From Burkholderia sp. S171 (GTDB lineage: Bacteria; Pseudomonadota; Gammaproteobacteria; Burkholderiales; Burkholderiaceae), in contig NZ_LMUF01000030.1 of assembly GCF_009766085.1 (NCBI RefSeq), positions 1 to 64,000 on the forward strand: DNA of 64,000 nt, in the 5' to 3' direction. The position numbers were made by a program, and so were the translations under genes. The notes under the pieces are model-generated. The model worked only from the letters and a program-made list of their open reading frames with translations, made no database searches and had not been told where the DNA came from. This document shows positions 51,316 through 60,299 of this stretch, piece by piece (position 1 is the first letter of the stretch; every line of letters starts with the position of its first letter).

Positions 51316-52512
51316 TTGCTGAATTCATCGCTTCAATTTCTCGCCAACGGATTGCTCGACCTTTCGTGGTGGCAGATCTTGCTGTTCACTCTCGTGATGA
51401 CGCACATCACGATCATCGGCGTGACCGTCTATCTGCATCGTTGCCAGGCGCATCGCGCGCTGGAGCTGCATCCGGCCGTCAGCCACTTTTTCCGCTTCTG
51501 GCTGTGGGCCACGACCGGCATGCTGACCGGACAATGGGCCGCAATCCACCGCAAGCATCACGCCAAATGCGAGACCGAAGAAGATCCGCATAGCCCGCAA
51601 ACGCGCGGCATCTGGAAAGTCTTGCTCGAAGGCGCTGAACTTTATCGTTCGGAAGCCAAGAACGAAGAAACCATGCGCAAGTTCGGTCACGGTACGCCGA
51701 ATGACTGGATGGAACGCAACGTCTACACGCGTTATCCCATTCTCGGCATCAGCATCATGATGGTCATCGACATTGCGCTGTTCGGCTTTGTCGGGCTGAC
51801 GGTCTGGGCCGTGCAGATGATCTGGATTCCGTTCTGGGCAGCAGGCGTGGTCAACGGGCTCGCGCACTGGTGGGGTTACCGGAACTTCAATTCGTCGGAC
51901 GCCAGCACGAACATTTTCCCGCTCGGCATCCTGATCGGCGGTGAAGAACTGCATAACAATCACCACACGTATGCAACGTCGGCCAAGCTCTCGAACAAGT
52001 GGTACGAATTCGATATCGGCTGGATGTATATCCGCATCATGTCGGCGTTCAAGCTGGCCAAGGTCAAGAAAATTGCGCCCACGCCGCGTCTGTCAGCTTC
52101 CAAGCCGGTGCTCGATCACGACACGCTGCAAGCCGTGCTGTCGAACCGCTATGAAGTGATGGCGCGTTACGGCAAGGCGATGAAGCGTGCGTATCGGCAG
52201 GAATTGTCGAAGCTGAAGGAAGGCGGTTCCGCCGACAAGTACCAACTGATGCGCGGTGCCCGCAAGTGGGCGCACAAGGAAGAGGCGGGTCTGGATGAGC
52301 CGCAACGCCAGCAGTTGCCGGCGCTTTTCTCCGACAACCACAAGCTGCGCACGTATATTGAATTGCGTCAGGATCTGGCCGCCATGTGGGACCGCTCCAA
52401 TGCGTCGCGCGAACAACTGCTCGCGCAACTGCAGGACTGGTGTCACCGGGCCGAGCAAAGCGGGATCAAGGCGCTGCAGGACTTCGCATCACGCCTGCGA
52501 CGCTACGCCTGA
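51316..52512 (+). CDS. Membrane fatty-acid desaturase (acyl-CoA/delta-9 type)
   Basis: 398 residues from a TTG start (AGGTAA upstream; no ATG fits). Two pairs of membrane segments and the three iron-binding histidine boxes: H41RCQAH46, H78RKHH82 and H213NNHH217. Introduces a double bond into saturated acyl chains using O2 and reduced ferredoxin or cytochrome. About 130 residues beyond the catalytic core are charged and helical, longer than in typical bacterial members; their role is unknown. Confidence 0.9.
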   Translation: MLNSSLQFLANGLLDLSWWQILLFTLVMTHITIIGVTVYLHRCQAHRALELHPAVSHFFRFWLWATTGMLTGQWAAIHRKHHAKCETEEDPHSPQTRGIWKVLLEGAELYRSEAKNEETMRKFGHGTPNDWMERNVYTRYPILGISIMMVIDIALFGFVGLTVWAVQMIWIPFWAAGVVNGLAHWWGYRNFNSSDASTNIFPLGILIGGEELHNNHHTYATSAKLSNKWYEFDIGWMYIRIMSAFKLAKVKKIAPTPRLSASKPVLDHDTLQAVLSNRYEVMARYGKAMKRAYRQELSKLKEGGSADKYQLMRGARKWAHKEEAGLDEPQRQQLPALFSDNHKLRTYIELRQDLAAMWDRSNASREQLLAQLQDWCHRAEQSGIKALQDFASRLRRYA

Positions 52513-52572
52513 CGGCAGCAACCCTGCCGACCTTCGTCATCGATATCCGTTAAAATTTCATGACGTCACAAG

Positions 52573-52594
52573 ACCCCGCTCTGGCGGGGTTTTT
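52573..52594 (+). terminator. Intrinsic terminator of the desaturase gene
   Basis: ACCCCGC (52573-52579) with GCGGGGT (52584-52590), four-base loop, T-run. Confidence 0.85.
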
Positions 52595-52672
52595 GCGTTT
52601 TGGGACGCAGTATGCGCGGCGTAACCACGACGTATTCACGACGCATTCACGGGACATGGAGACGAGGAAGCG

Positions 52673-53803
52673 ATGGAGCACGCGATTAAAAGCGTCGAGT
52701 ACGACCGGCCGCAGGGACTGACATGCGGCATCGGCCAAGCGTGGGCGAAAGTGCCGGATGCCCCGTCGCGCGAGGAAAAGCGCGAGTTGAAGGAGCGCAT
52801 TCGAGCGTTGCTCGTGCGTGAGAAAGCGGTGTTGGTCGCGCATTATTATGTCGATGCCGAGTTGCAGGAACTCGCCGATGAAACCGGCGGTTGCGTGGCG
52901 GATTCACTCGAAATGGCGCGTTTCGGGCGCGATCACGCGGCACAGACGCTGATCGTGGCCGGTGTTTGTTTCATGGGCGAGACCGCGAAAATCCTCAGCC
53001 CCGAAAAGCGCGTGCTCATGCCCGACCTGGACGCGACCTGTTCCCTCGACCTGGGTTGCCCTGCCGATGAATTTTCCGCTTTCTGCGATGCCCATCCCGA
53101 CCGCACGGTCGTGGTGTACGCAAACACCAGCGCTGCGGTGAAAGCGCGGGCGGACTGGATGGTGACATCGTCAATCGGGCTGGAGATCGTTGCGGATCTG
53201 CATGCGCGCGGCGAAAAGATCCTCTGGGCGCCCGACCGGCATCTGGGCGGTTATATCCAGAAGAAAACCGGTGCCGACATGCTGTCGTGGCAGGGTTCGT
53301 GTCTCGTCCACGATGAATTCAAGGGCATCGAACTCGACCTGCTGCGCGTCGAATATCCCGACGCAAAAATCCTCGTTCATCCGGAATCGCCGGAAGCGGT
53401 GGTCGCGTTGGCTGACGTGGTGGGTTCCACCACGCAATTGATCGACGCGGCGGTGAGGCTTGAGGCGAAGCGATTTATTGTCGCGACGGATCTCGGGATC
53501 CTGCACAAGATGCGGCTTGCGGCGCCGGGCAAGGAGTTCATCGAAGCACCGACGGCCGGTAACAGCGCCACCTGCAAGAGTTGCGCGCATTGCCCGTGGA
53601 TGGCGATGAACGGCCTGACGAACCTGGCGGCCGTATTGGAACGTGGCCACAACGAAATTTTCGTCGACGCTCAAATTGCGGCGCGTGCACGGCTGCCGAT
53701 CGACCGCATGCTCGATTTCGCTGCCCGTCACAAGAAGCGCGTCCAGGCGAGCGGTGATCTCGCAAAGGATGTTTCGTTGTTTTCAAACGTAGGAGCGGCG
53801 TGA
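52673..53803 (+). CDS. nadA: Quinolinate synthase
   Basis: 376 residues, long-form NadA. Cysteines for the 4Fe-4S cluster are present in [20 protein letters not shown] and [10 protein letters not shown]. Condenses iminoaspartate with dihydroxyacetone phosphate in NAD synthesis. nadC follows directly; nadB is not in the window. Confidence 0.96.
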   Translation: MEHAIKSVEYDRPQGLTCGIGQAWAKVPDAPSREEKRELKERIRALLVREKAVLVAHYYVDAELQELADETGGCVADSLEMARFGRDHAAQTLIVAGVCFMGETAKILSPEKRVLMPDLDATCSLDLGCPADEFSAFCDAHPDRTVVVYANTSAAVKARADWMVTSSIGLEIVADLHARGEKILWAPDRHLGGYIQKKTGADMLSWQGSCLVHDEFKGIELDLLRVEYPDAKILVHPESPEAVVALADVVGSTTQLIDAAVRLEAKRFIVATDLGILHKMRLAAPGKEFIEAPTAGNSATCKSCAHCPWMAMNGLTNLAAVLERGHNEIFVDAQIAARARLPIDRMLDFAARHKKRVQASGDLAKDVSLFSNVGAA

Positions 53804-54696
53804 TGGTGGCGACGGTGGCAAGTCAGTTGGTTTCTCCCTTACTTGAAGAAATCCGGGCGCTGTACGGCGAGGCATTCGATCAGGCGCTTCAGCGCAACGT
53901 CACCGATGCGCTGGCGGAAGATATCGGCGACGGCGACCGGACCGGGCTTCTCGTACCTGCCAACGTGCGGCGTACGGCGCGCATCACGGTTCGCGAAGAG
54001 GCGGTGTTGTGCGGCGTTCCATGGTTCGAGGCGGTAATGCGCCGAGTGGATGAATCGATTCGCGTGGAATGGCTGTATGGCGAAGGGGCGCGGATGATCG
54101 CCAATACGCCCGTGGTTTTGCTGCATGGGCCGGCGCGCGCGCTGTTGACCGCGGAGCGCAACGGGCTGAATTTTCTTCAGCTGTTGTCGGGCGTGGCAAC
54201 CGCGACGCGCCGTTATGTGGACGCGATTGAAGGAACGCGAGCGCGGATCCTTGACACGCGCAAGACCTTGCCCGGTTTGCGTCTGGCGCAGAAGTACGCG
54301 GTACGGGTGGGCGGCGGCGCGAACCAGCGGCTGGCGCTTTACGACGGCATTCTGATCAAGGAAAACCACATTGCCGCGGCGGGCGGCGTAGGCGCGGCGA
54401 TGGACGCTGCGCTTGCGTTGAATGTCGGGGTGCCGATCCAGATTGAAGTGGAGACGCTCGAACAGCTTGAAACGGCGCTGGCGCATCGGGCGGAATCGAT
54501 CCTGCTCGATAATTTCGCCTTCGATGCCATGCGCGATGCCGTGCGGCTGACTGCCGGCCGGGCGGTGCTGGAAGTCTCAGGCGGGGTGAACTTTGATACC
54601 GTGAGGACCATCGCTGAGACAGGCGTGGACCGGATTTCCATCGGCGCGTTGACTAAAGATGTGCGGGCCACGGATTATTCGATGCGGCTCGAGTAA
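53803..54696 (+). CDS. nadC: Nicotinate-nucleotide pyrophosphorylase (quinolinate phosphoribosyltransferase)
   Basis: 297 residues from the ATG at 53803, seven bases after AGGAG; a GTG one codon earlier overlaps the nadA stop. Conserved DTRKTLPGLR, KYAVRVGGG, NQRL and LIKENHI. Converts quinolinate and PRPP to nicotinate mononucleotide. Confidence 0.96.
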   Translation: MVATVASQLVSPLLEEIRALYGEAFDQALQRNVTDALAEDIGDGDRTGLLVPANVRRTARITVREEAVLCGVPWFEAVMRRVDESIRVEWLYGEGARMIANTPVVLLHGPARALLTAERNGLNFLQLLSGVATATRRYVDAIEGTRARILDTRKTLPGLRLAQKYAVRVGGGANQRLALYDGILIKENHIAAAGGVGAAMDAALALNVGVPIQIEVETLEQLETALAHRAESILLDNFAFDAMRDAVRLTAGRAVLEVSGGVNFDTVRTIAETGVDRISIGALTKDVRATDYSMRLE

Positions 54697-54706
54697 AGCG
54701 CGGTGG

Positions 54707-54747
54707 GCAGCAAGCGGGCTTCCGGTCTGATGCCCGCTTGCTGCTTT
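54707..54747 (+). terminator. Strong hairpin terminator of nadAC
   Basis: A perfect 13-base stem GCAGCAAGCGGGC (54707-54719) with GCCCGCTTGCTGC (54732-54744), 12-base loop, short T tail. Confidence 0.8.
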
Positions 54748-54879
54748 CAGGCGTGGTGGAATATCGGAAAGGAATATCTGAAGGCAGCGACCCCGCACTG
54801 ACTCCGGCCATTGAGTCCAAAACCAACCCGCGACTTAACATCGCGACCGGCTACCGCATCTCGTACGTCTCCCTCTTCG

Positions 54880-54889
54880 TGTCTAGACA
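54880..54889. promoter_or_regulatory. HutC-type operator, site 1
   Basis: TGTCTAGACA, a perfect 10-base palindrome matching the TGTN-TA-NACA pattern shared by four sites in this region, 230 bases upstream of the binding-protein gene. Confidence 0.55.
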
Positions 54890-55053
54890 ACTTCGATAAA
54901 TTTCCATAAAAGTTGAACGACCGATCGTCAAATCCCACGCCTCAATTGTAGTAAAGCCCCTGTAAGCCTTACCCACCAAGCCAATCAGTATTTTCCCTAA
55001 CTTCCCCGGTTAGGCGCTGAAAAACATTGCCAGTCATTTTTGTTCATTGCATT

Positions 55054-55067
55054 CTTGTCTATACAAG
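55054..55067. promoter_or_regulatory. HutC-type operator, site 2
   Basis: CTTGTCTATACAAG, a near-perfect 14-base palindrome, about 50 bases upstream of the binding-protein start. HutC (GntR family) in pseudomonads binds TGTA-N2-TACA sites and is released by urocanate. Confidence 0.75.
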
Positions 55068-55119
55068 TTGGCGTTCGCCACTTGGTCCAACACAACCTTC
55101 TTGGAAAAGTGGCTCAACA

Positions 55120-55986
55120 ATGACAGGCAAAATGAAGTTGCTCGCCCGGCTGGCTGCATCGGTGGCCGTCGGTGTAATCGCTCTGGGCGCTGTCAGCGCC
55201 CAGGCAAAAGACTGGAAATCCGTCACGATCGCTACCGAAGGCGCGTACGAACCGTGGAACCTGACGCTTCCCGGCGGCAAGCTCGGCGGCTTCGAGCCGG
55301 AACTGATCGAGAACGTCTGCGCCCGCATCAAGATCCAGTGCACGCTGGTGACGCAAGATTGGGACGGCATGATCGCCGGCCTGCAAGCGGGTAAGTTCGA
55401 CGTGCTGATGGACGCGATCTCGGTCACGCCGGAACGCGAAAAAATCATCGCTTTCTCGACGCCGTATGCATCGACGCCCGCCGCTTTCGTGTCTGCCGAT
55501 CAAAGCCCCGCCACGCTCGCGAAGCAACCCGGCGCAGGCCAGATCGTCAAGCTGACGGGCGACACCGCCCACGACAAAGCCACGGTCGATGCACTGCGCG
55601 TCGCGCTGAAGGGCAAGACCATCGGCATCCAGTCGGGCACGGTCTACACCAAGTTCATCGATACGAACTTCAAGGACGTCGCGACCATTCGCGAATACAA
55701 GACCGCGCCGGAGCATGACCTCGACCTGGTTGCAGGCCGCATCGACGTCGCCTTCGACGACAGCACCTACTGGGCTTCCGCATTCACCAAGCCGGAAAAC
55801 AAGGGTCTCGCCTTCACCGGTCCGAAGATCGCCGGAACGGTCTGGGGTCCCGGCGAAGCGCTGGCATTCCGTCAGTCCGACAAGGACCTGAAGGCCAAGT
55901 TCGACCAGGGCATCCAGGCGGCACTCGCCGACGGCACGGTCAAGCGCCTCTCGCTGAAGTGGCTGAAGGTCGACGCCACGCCTTGA
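55120..55986 (+). CDS. Polar amino-acid/opine-type ABC binding protein
   Basis: 288 residues from the ATG at 55120 (a second ATG at 55132 is also plausible). Signal peptide with cleavage near AQA-KD, then a family-3 solute-binding domain. EGAYEPWNL, GFEPELIENVC and ISVTPEREKI (carboxylate-binding Arg) match HisJ/ArgT/opine-binding proteins; the C-terminal part (GRIDVAFDDSTYWASAF, GPKIAGTVWGPGEALAF) looks closer to octopine/nopaline binders than to HisJ. Head of the transport operon under HutC-type sites, so the ligand is probably histidine or a histidine derivative. Confidence 0.9.
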   Translation: MTGKMKLLARLAASVAVGVIALGAVSAQAKDWKSVTIATEGAYEPWNLTLPGGKLGGFEPELIENVCARIKIQCTLVTQDWDGMIAGLQAGKFDVLMDAISVTPEREKIIAFSTPYASTPAAFVSADQSPATLAKQPGAGQIVKLTGDTAHDKATVDALRVALKGKTIGIQSGTVYTKFIDTNFKDVATIREYKTAPEHDLDLVAGRIDVAFDDSTYWASAFTKPENKGLAFTGPKIAGTVWGPGEALAFRQSDKDLKAKFDQGIQAALADGTVKRLSLKWLKVDATP

Positions 55987-56011
55987 GGCGTTGCTGATTT
56001 ACCCAGCCCTG

Positions 56012-56041
56012 CGAGCGCACCTCTATAAGCGGGCGCGCTCG
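56012..56041 (+). other. Intercistronic hairpin after the binding-protein gene
   Basis: CGAGCGC (56012-56018) with GCGCTCG (56035-56041), 16-base loop, no T-run. Such hairpins often protect the abundant binding-protein message and lower expression of the permease genes. Confidence 0.5.
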
Positions 56042-56068
56042 ACGATGTGTCACCGTTGGAGATAAAAG

Positions 56069-56791
56069 ATGAGTCTGGTTCAACTACTCGGCTTCGGCGA
56101 GCAAGGGTGGGGCACCACGTTGCTGCTCGCGTTGCTCATGACCGTAATGCTGACGATCGCTGCGCTGGCTGTGGGCGCGGTTTTCGGTGCGATGGTCGCC
56201 GCCGCGAAACTGTCGCGCAGCCGCACGCTAAGAATTATCGGCGATGCCTACACCACGCTTTTTCGCGGCATCCCCGAGCTGCTGATCATCTATCTCTTCT
56301 ACTTCGGCGGCTCGTCGGTGATGACCGCCGTCGGCCACTTCTTTGGTGCCGACGGGTTTATCGGCGTGCCGCCTTTTGTTGTCGGCGCACTCGCCATTGG
56401 CCTGATTTCCGGATCGTATCAAGCTGAGGTATATCGCTCGGCCGTGCTCGCAGTGTCGCGCGGTGAGATCGAGGCGGCACGGGCCATCGGCATGTCGACG
56501 GCAACGCTTTGGCGGCGCGTGCTGATTCCGCAGGTCATCCGTTTTGCGTTGCCGGGTATCGGCAACGTGTGGCAATTGAGCCTCAAGGATTCTGCGTTGA
56601 TCGCCGTGACAGGACTCGCCGAACTGATGCGTACGAGCCAGGTCGCCGCCGGATCGACTCATCAATACTTCACGTTTTATATGGTTGGCGGGGCGCTGTA
56701 TCTGGTCCTTACCAGCCTGTCGAATCGCGTCTTCGACCGCGCCGAAGCACGTGTCGGCCGATCATTTCGCGGCACGCTCGCGCGCCACTGA
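56069..56791 (+). CDS. ABC importer permease 1 (HisQ/OccQ-like)
   Basis: 240 residues, five membrane segments, with the LFRGIPELLIIYLFYFGG motif and the EAA loop (EIEAARAIGMSTATLWRRVLIPQ). Polar amino-acid type permease; sequence around the first loop resembles opine permeases. Gap of 82 bases to the binding-protein gene. Confidence 0.92.
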   Translation: MSLVQLLGFGEQGWGTTLLLALLMTVMLTIAALAVGAVFGAMVAAAKLSRSRTLRIIGDAYTTLFRGIPELLIIYLFYFGGSSVMTAVGHFFGADGFIGVPPFVVGALAIGLISGSYQAEVYRSAVLAVSRGEIEAARAIGMSTATLWRRVLIPQVIRFALPGIGNVWQLSLKDSALIAVTGLAELMRTSQVAAGSTHQYFTFYMVGGALYLVLTSLSNRVFDRAEARVGRSFRGTLARH

Positions 56792-56831
56792 GCCACCGAG
56801 CCACTAATACGATCCCCAAGCGAATCCGACC

Positions 56832-57611
56832 ATGAATATCGATTTCGAATTTCTCGGCGATACGTTGTCGAAACTACTAGCCGCTGTCCCCACCACGCTC
56901 GGGTTGTTCTTCGCCTCGCTGATCGTGGGCGGCATGCTTTCTCTTGTGATTGTCGCGATGCGGGTGAGCCCGAACTGGGCGCTTAACCGTTTTGCGCGCG
57001 GCTACATCCTGGTGTTCCGTGGCTCACCGCTGCTCATCCAGATGTTCCTTGTGTACTACGGCCTGGGCCAGTTCCCGGCCGTGCGCGAGAGTTTCCTCTG
57101 GCCGCTGCTGCGTGTGCCGTATGTGTGCGCGATCGTCTCGCTCGCGCTGTGCACAGCCGGATATACCGCCGAGATTATTCGCGGCGGTTTGCAGTCGGTG
57201 CCGCACGGACAGATCGAAGCGGCGCTCGCGGTCGGCATGTCGCGCTGGACCGTGTTGCGCCGGATTATCGCGCCGATCACGCTGCGTTACGCGTTGCCGG
57301 CGTACTCGACTGAAGCCGTACTGCTCGTCAAGTCGACAGCGTTGGCCAGTCTTGTCACGGTGTGGGATGTGACGGGCGTCGCGCAGCAGATCATCCAGCG
57401 AACCTACCGGACGATGGAAGTTTTCATCTGCGCGGCCGCTATCTACCTCGTGCTGAATTTCATTATCGTGCGGGCGCTGGGCATGCTCGAAAAGAAGCTC
57501 TCGCCGCACCTGCGCGATCGCAATGCCACTGCGGCCACTGCGCCGAAGAAGCGTTCACAACCCACGCTCAAAGCGGCGACCGTCCCCGACAGCCAGCATA
57601 TCGATTCCTGA
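56832..57611 (+). CDS. ABC importer permease 2 (HisM/OccM-like)
   Basis: 259 residues, five membrane segments, [21 protein letters not shown] and EAA loop ([22 protein letters not shown]). The extra 25-30 C-terminal residues (Ala/Lys-rich) are hydrophilic and unlike HisM. Partner of the preceding permease. Confidence 0.92.
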   Translation: MNIDFEFLGDTLSKLLAAVPTTLGLFFASLIVGGMLSLVIVAMRVSPNWALNRFARGYILVFRGSPLLIQMFLVYYGLGQFPAVRESFLWPLLRVPYVCAIVSLALCTAGYTAEIIRGGLQSVPHGQIEAALAVGMSRWTVLRRIIAPITLRYALPAYSTEAVLLVKSTALASLVTVWDVTGVAQQIIQRTYRTMEVFICAAAIYLVLNFIIVRALGMLEKKLSPHLRDRNATAATAPKKRSQPTLKAATVPDSQHIDS

Positions 57612-57630
57612 ATCCAAGGGAGAAAACCTC

Positions 57631-58422
57631 ATGAACACAAGCACTTCCATTGCGCTGTCCGCGACCAACATCCACAAGTCTTTCGGCGATGCCCACGTGC
57701 TCAAGGGCATTTCCCTCGACGCGCACGAAGGCGATGTGATCTCCATCCTCGGCGCGAGCGGATCCGGCAAAAGCACCTTCCTGCGTTGCATCAACATGCT
57801 GGAAACACCCGACGATGGCGAAGTGAAACTCGCGGGCGAAGCGATCGAAATGAAGCGTGGCCGCGATGGACGCCTGCAGCCGGGTAACCGCAAGCAAGTC
57901 GACCGGATTCGTTCGCAGCTCGGCATGGTGTTCCAGAGTTTCAATCTCTGGTCGCACATGACGGTCATGCAGAACGTGATCGAAGGGCCGTTGCGCGTGC
58001 AGAAGCGCACGCGTGCAGAGTGTGTAGAAGAAGCGGAGCAGTTGCTGACGAAGGTCGGTCTTTACGAGAAGCGCGATGCATATCCCGCGCATCTGTCGGG
58101 CGGCCAGCAACAGCGTGTGGCGATCGCGCGCGCGTTGGCCATGCACCCCAAGGTCATGCTCTTCGATGAACCCACGTCCGCGCTCGATCCGGAGCTGGTC
58201 GGTGAAGTCTTGCGCGTGATGCGCGCGCTCGCCGAGGAAGGCCGGACCATGCTGGTCGTCACGCACGAGATGGGTTTCGCGCGGCACGTGTCGAATCGCG
58301 TGATGTTCCTGCATCAGGGACAAGTCGATGCCGAGGGCGCGCCCGACGACCTGTTCAACGGCCGCTGCTCTGAGCGTTTTCAGCAGTTTGTATCGAGTCA
58401 TCATTCCCGTACTGCTAACTAA
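57631..58422 (+). CDS. ABC importer ATPase (HisP/OccP-like)
   Basis: 263 residues from the ATG at 57631 (AAGGGAG upstream). Walker [11 protein letters not shown]-loop [12 protein letters not shown], signature LSGGQQQR, Walker [13 protein letters not shown] and the switch histidine in [12 protein letters not shown]. Energises the importer; 16 bases before the HutH-like gene. Confidence 0.95.
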   Translation: MNTSTSIALSATNIHKSFGDAHVLKGISLDAHEGDVISILGASGSGKSTFLRCINMLETPDDGEVKLAGEAIEMKRGRDGRLQPGNRKQVDRIRSQLGMVFQSFNLWSHMTVMQNVIEGPLRVQKRTRAECVEEAEQLLTKVGLYEKRDAYPAHLSGGQQQRVAIARALAMHPKVMLFDEPTSALDPELVGEVLRVMRALAEEGRTMLVVTHEMGFARHVSNRVMFLHQGQVDAEGAPDDLFNGRCSERFQQFVSSHHSRTAN

Positions 58423-58438
58423 ATCAAGCGAGGCTGAC

Positions 58439-60019
58439 GTGTTGGCTAGTTCCTTTTTACCCGTGCCATCGATTGATCCTATCGTCATCGGCGCGGACTT
58501 GATTGACGGTGGCGGCCACGAGCGCACGCCGGCTTCTGTGTGTATCGACAAGCCGCTCGACTGGCGCGGTGTTGCCCGGATCGCGAATGGCGCGAATCTG
58601 GTGTTGTCGCCGGGGGCGCGCTCGCGGATCGACCATGCGCGCTCGCTGGTCGAGCAGATTGTCGAACGCCGGATTCGCGCGTATGGCGTGAACACCGGCG
58701 TGGGTGCGCTGTGCGACGTGGTTGTGTCGCCGTCGGAACAGCGCGCGTTGTCGCGCAACATCCTGATGAGTCACGCGGTCGGCGTGGGTGAACCACTGCG
58801 GCGTGAGGAGACGCGCGCGATCATCGCGGCGGCCGTGAACAACTTCGCGCACGGGCATTCCGGCGTGCGCCTCGAACTCGTGGAGCTGCTCGTCACGTTG
58901 CTCGACAGCGGGTTGACGCCCGAAGTGCCGGCGTTCGGCTCGGTCGGCTATTTGAGCCATATGGCGCATATTGCGCTGGTGCTGATTGGCGAAGGGTTTG
59001 TCCGCGACGTTACCGGCCGTATGAGCGCCGCCGGCGCGTTGCAGCGGCTCGCGCACGAACCGCTCGTGCTTGAGGCGAAGGAGGGCCTGAGCGTGGTCAA
59101 CGGCACGCCTTGCGTGACCGGGCTTGCCTCGTTGGCGCTGGCCCGCACCGAGCGGCTGCTGGAATGGGCCGACACCATTTCGGCGATGTCTTTCGAGAAT
59201 CTGCGTGGTCAAGCGGCTGCCTTCGATGCCGACTCGCTCGCGCTGCGGATATCGCCGGGATTGTCCATGGTGGGCGCGCATCTGCGTGCGCTTCTTGCGG
59301 ACAGCGGCATCATCGCGGCGTCGTTGGGACGCAAGACGCAGGATCCCTTGAGCCTGCGCACCATTCCCCATGTGCACGGTGCGGCGCGCGACGTGTTCGC
59401 GACAACCGCCGAAGTGGTGAATCGCGAGCTCGCTTCGGTCACCGATAACCCCGTCGTTGCCGGCACGCTCGCGTCGCCACGGGTGTTTTCGCAGGCGCAT
59501 GCGGTAGGCGCGTCTATCGGCCTGGCGATGGATAGCCTGGGCACTGCGGTGGCCGAGGTTGCCGCCATGGCCGAGCGGCGCATTGACCGGCTGGTGAATC
59601 CGCTGGTCAGCGGCTTGCCGGCCTTTCTCGCCGATGGCGGCGGCACGTGTTCCGGTTTCATGATCGCGCAGTACACGGCGGCGTCCCTGGTTGCTCACAA
59701 CCGCCGCCTTGCGATGCCCGCGAGCCTGGATGGGGGTATCACCTCCGGCTTGCAGGAGGACCATCTGTGCCACGCGACGCCGGCTGCGTTGAAGGCGCTG
59801 GAAATCATCGCCAATGCCGAGCGGATCTTGGCTATCGAGTTGCTGGCGGCGACGCAGGCCTACGACCTGCAACCCGCCGACTTGTCTCGCGCACCTAAAA
59901 CCGACGCAATTTATCGAAGCGTCCGTGCTGTTATCTCCCGATACCGCGACGACCGGCCATTGGCAGGCGATATCGCCGCAGCCTGGGCGTTCGTCCACGA
60001 GGCAAACCCCGAGTTTTGA
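58439..60019 (+). CDS. HutH-like lyase lacking the MIO triad
   Basis: 526 residues from GTG 58439 (GAGG upstream; TTG at 58442 is an alternative). Whole-length similarity to histidine ammonia-lyase, but the prosthetic-group site differs: canonical GSVG-ASG-DLAPLA reads GSVG (167-170) directly followed by Y171LSHMAHIALVL, so exactly Ala-Ser-Gly is missing and no MIO can form. The QDPY tyrosine (Y280 in the Pseudomonas enzyme) is Leu304. Other active-site positions are kept: Y82, H112, N221, Q301, R307, E440. Frame is intact with no sign of decay. It therefore is unlikely to deaminate histidine; an ergothionase-like elimination of trimethylamine from a histidine betaine is a reasoned alternative. 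Last gene of the transport operon. Confidence 0.85.
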   Translation: MLASSFLPVPSIDPIVIGADLIDGGGHERTPASVCIDKPLDWRGVARIANGANLVLSPGARSRIDHARSLVEQIVERRIRAYGVNTGVGALCDVVVSPSEQRALSRNILMSHAVGVGEPLRREETRAIIAAAVNNFAHGHSGVRLELVELLVTLLDSGLTPEVPAFGSVGYLSHMAHIALVLIGEGFVRDVTGRMSAAGALQRLAHEPLVLEAKEGLSVVNGTPCVTGLASLALARTERLLEWADTISAMSFENLRGQAAAFDADSLALRISPGLSMVGAHLRALLADSGIIAASLGRKTQDPLSLRTIPHVHGAARDVFATTAEVVNRELASVTDNPVVAGTLASPRVFSQAHAVGASIGLAMDSLGTAVAEVAAMAERRIDRLVNPLVSGLPAFLADGGGTCSGFMIAQYTAASLVAHNRRLAMPASLDGGITSGLQEDHLCHATPAALKALEIIANAERILAIELLAATQAYDLQPADLSRAPKTDAIYRSVRAVISRYRDDRPLAGDIAAAWAFVHEANPEF

Positions 60020-60030
60020 TTCATTGCCGT

Positions 60031-60044
60031 CTTGTATAGACAGA
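60031..60044. promoter_or_regulatory. HutC-type operator, site 3
   Basis: CTTGTATAGACAGA, containing TGTATAGACA; its first 12 bases equal the reverse complement of site 2. It lies 11 bases after the HutH-like stop. Confidence 0.65.
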
Positions 60045-60065
60045 TCCAATGCGCTCCTTTGCCGC

Positions 60066-60092
60066 CGATCCCGCCGTTTTTAAGCGGGATCG
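60066..60092 (+). terminator. Hairpin between the transport/HutH-like and hutU operons
   Basis: CGATCCCGC (60066-60074) pairs perfectly with GCGGGATCG (60084-60092), 9-base loop containing TTTTT, no T tail. It may end transcription of the upstream operon or be an mRNA-stabilising element. Confidence 0.5.
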
Positions 60093-60194
60093 ACGTCTCT
60101 CGCCCCATTTATACCCGGTCGTCAGCCCCGTTCAAGTAAACCCCTACCCGTTCGATCTGCACACCGCTTGCGCTCTGATTTATTTTGATTCAGA

Positions 60195-60208
60195 CTTGTA
60201 TATACAAC
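60195..60208. promoter_or_regulatory. HutC-type operator, site 4
   Basis: CTTGTATATACAAC with perfect TGTATATACA core, about 90 bases upstream of hutU, showing that hutUDIF has its own regulated promoter. Confidence 0.75.
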
Positions 60209-60299
60209 TCGCCGACCAAGTTCCATTGCTGGCTGAAACGCCCTGCGGAATTGGCTGCAAGATACCGAATGTTCACCATCCCGTCCGAGGAGTGCTTTG

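Larger units (their letters stand above)
54748..55119 (+). promoter_or_regulatory. Promoter region of the hut transport operon
   Basis: About 370 A/T-richer bases without a gene, holding the two HutC-type operator sites at 54880 and 55054. The second overlaps a TATACA that could be a -10 element. Confidence 0.6.

Noticed and set aside
58439..60019. HutH-like gene as a decaying pseudogene
   Set aside because: No frameshift or stop, the deletion is a clean three codons, the other active-site residues are kept and the gene is under HutC-type sites.
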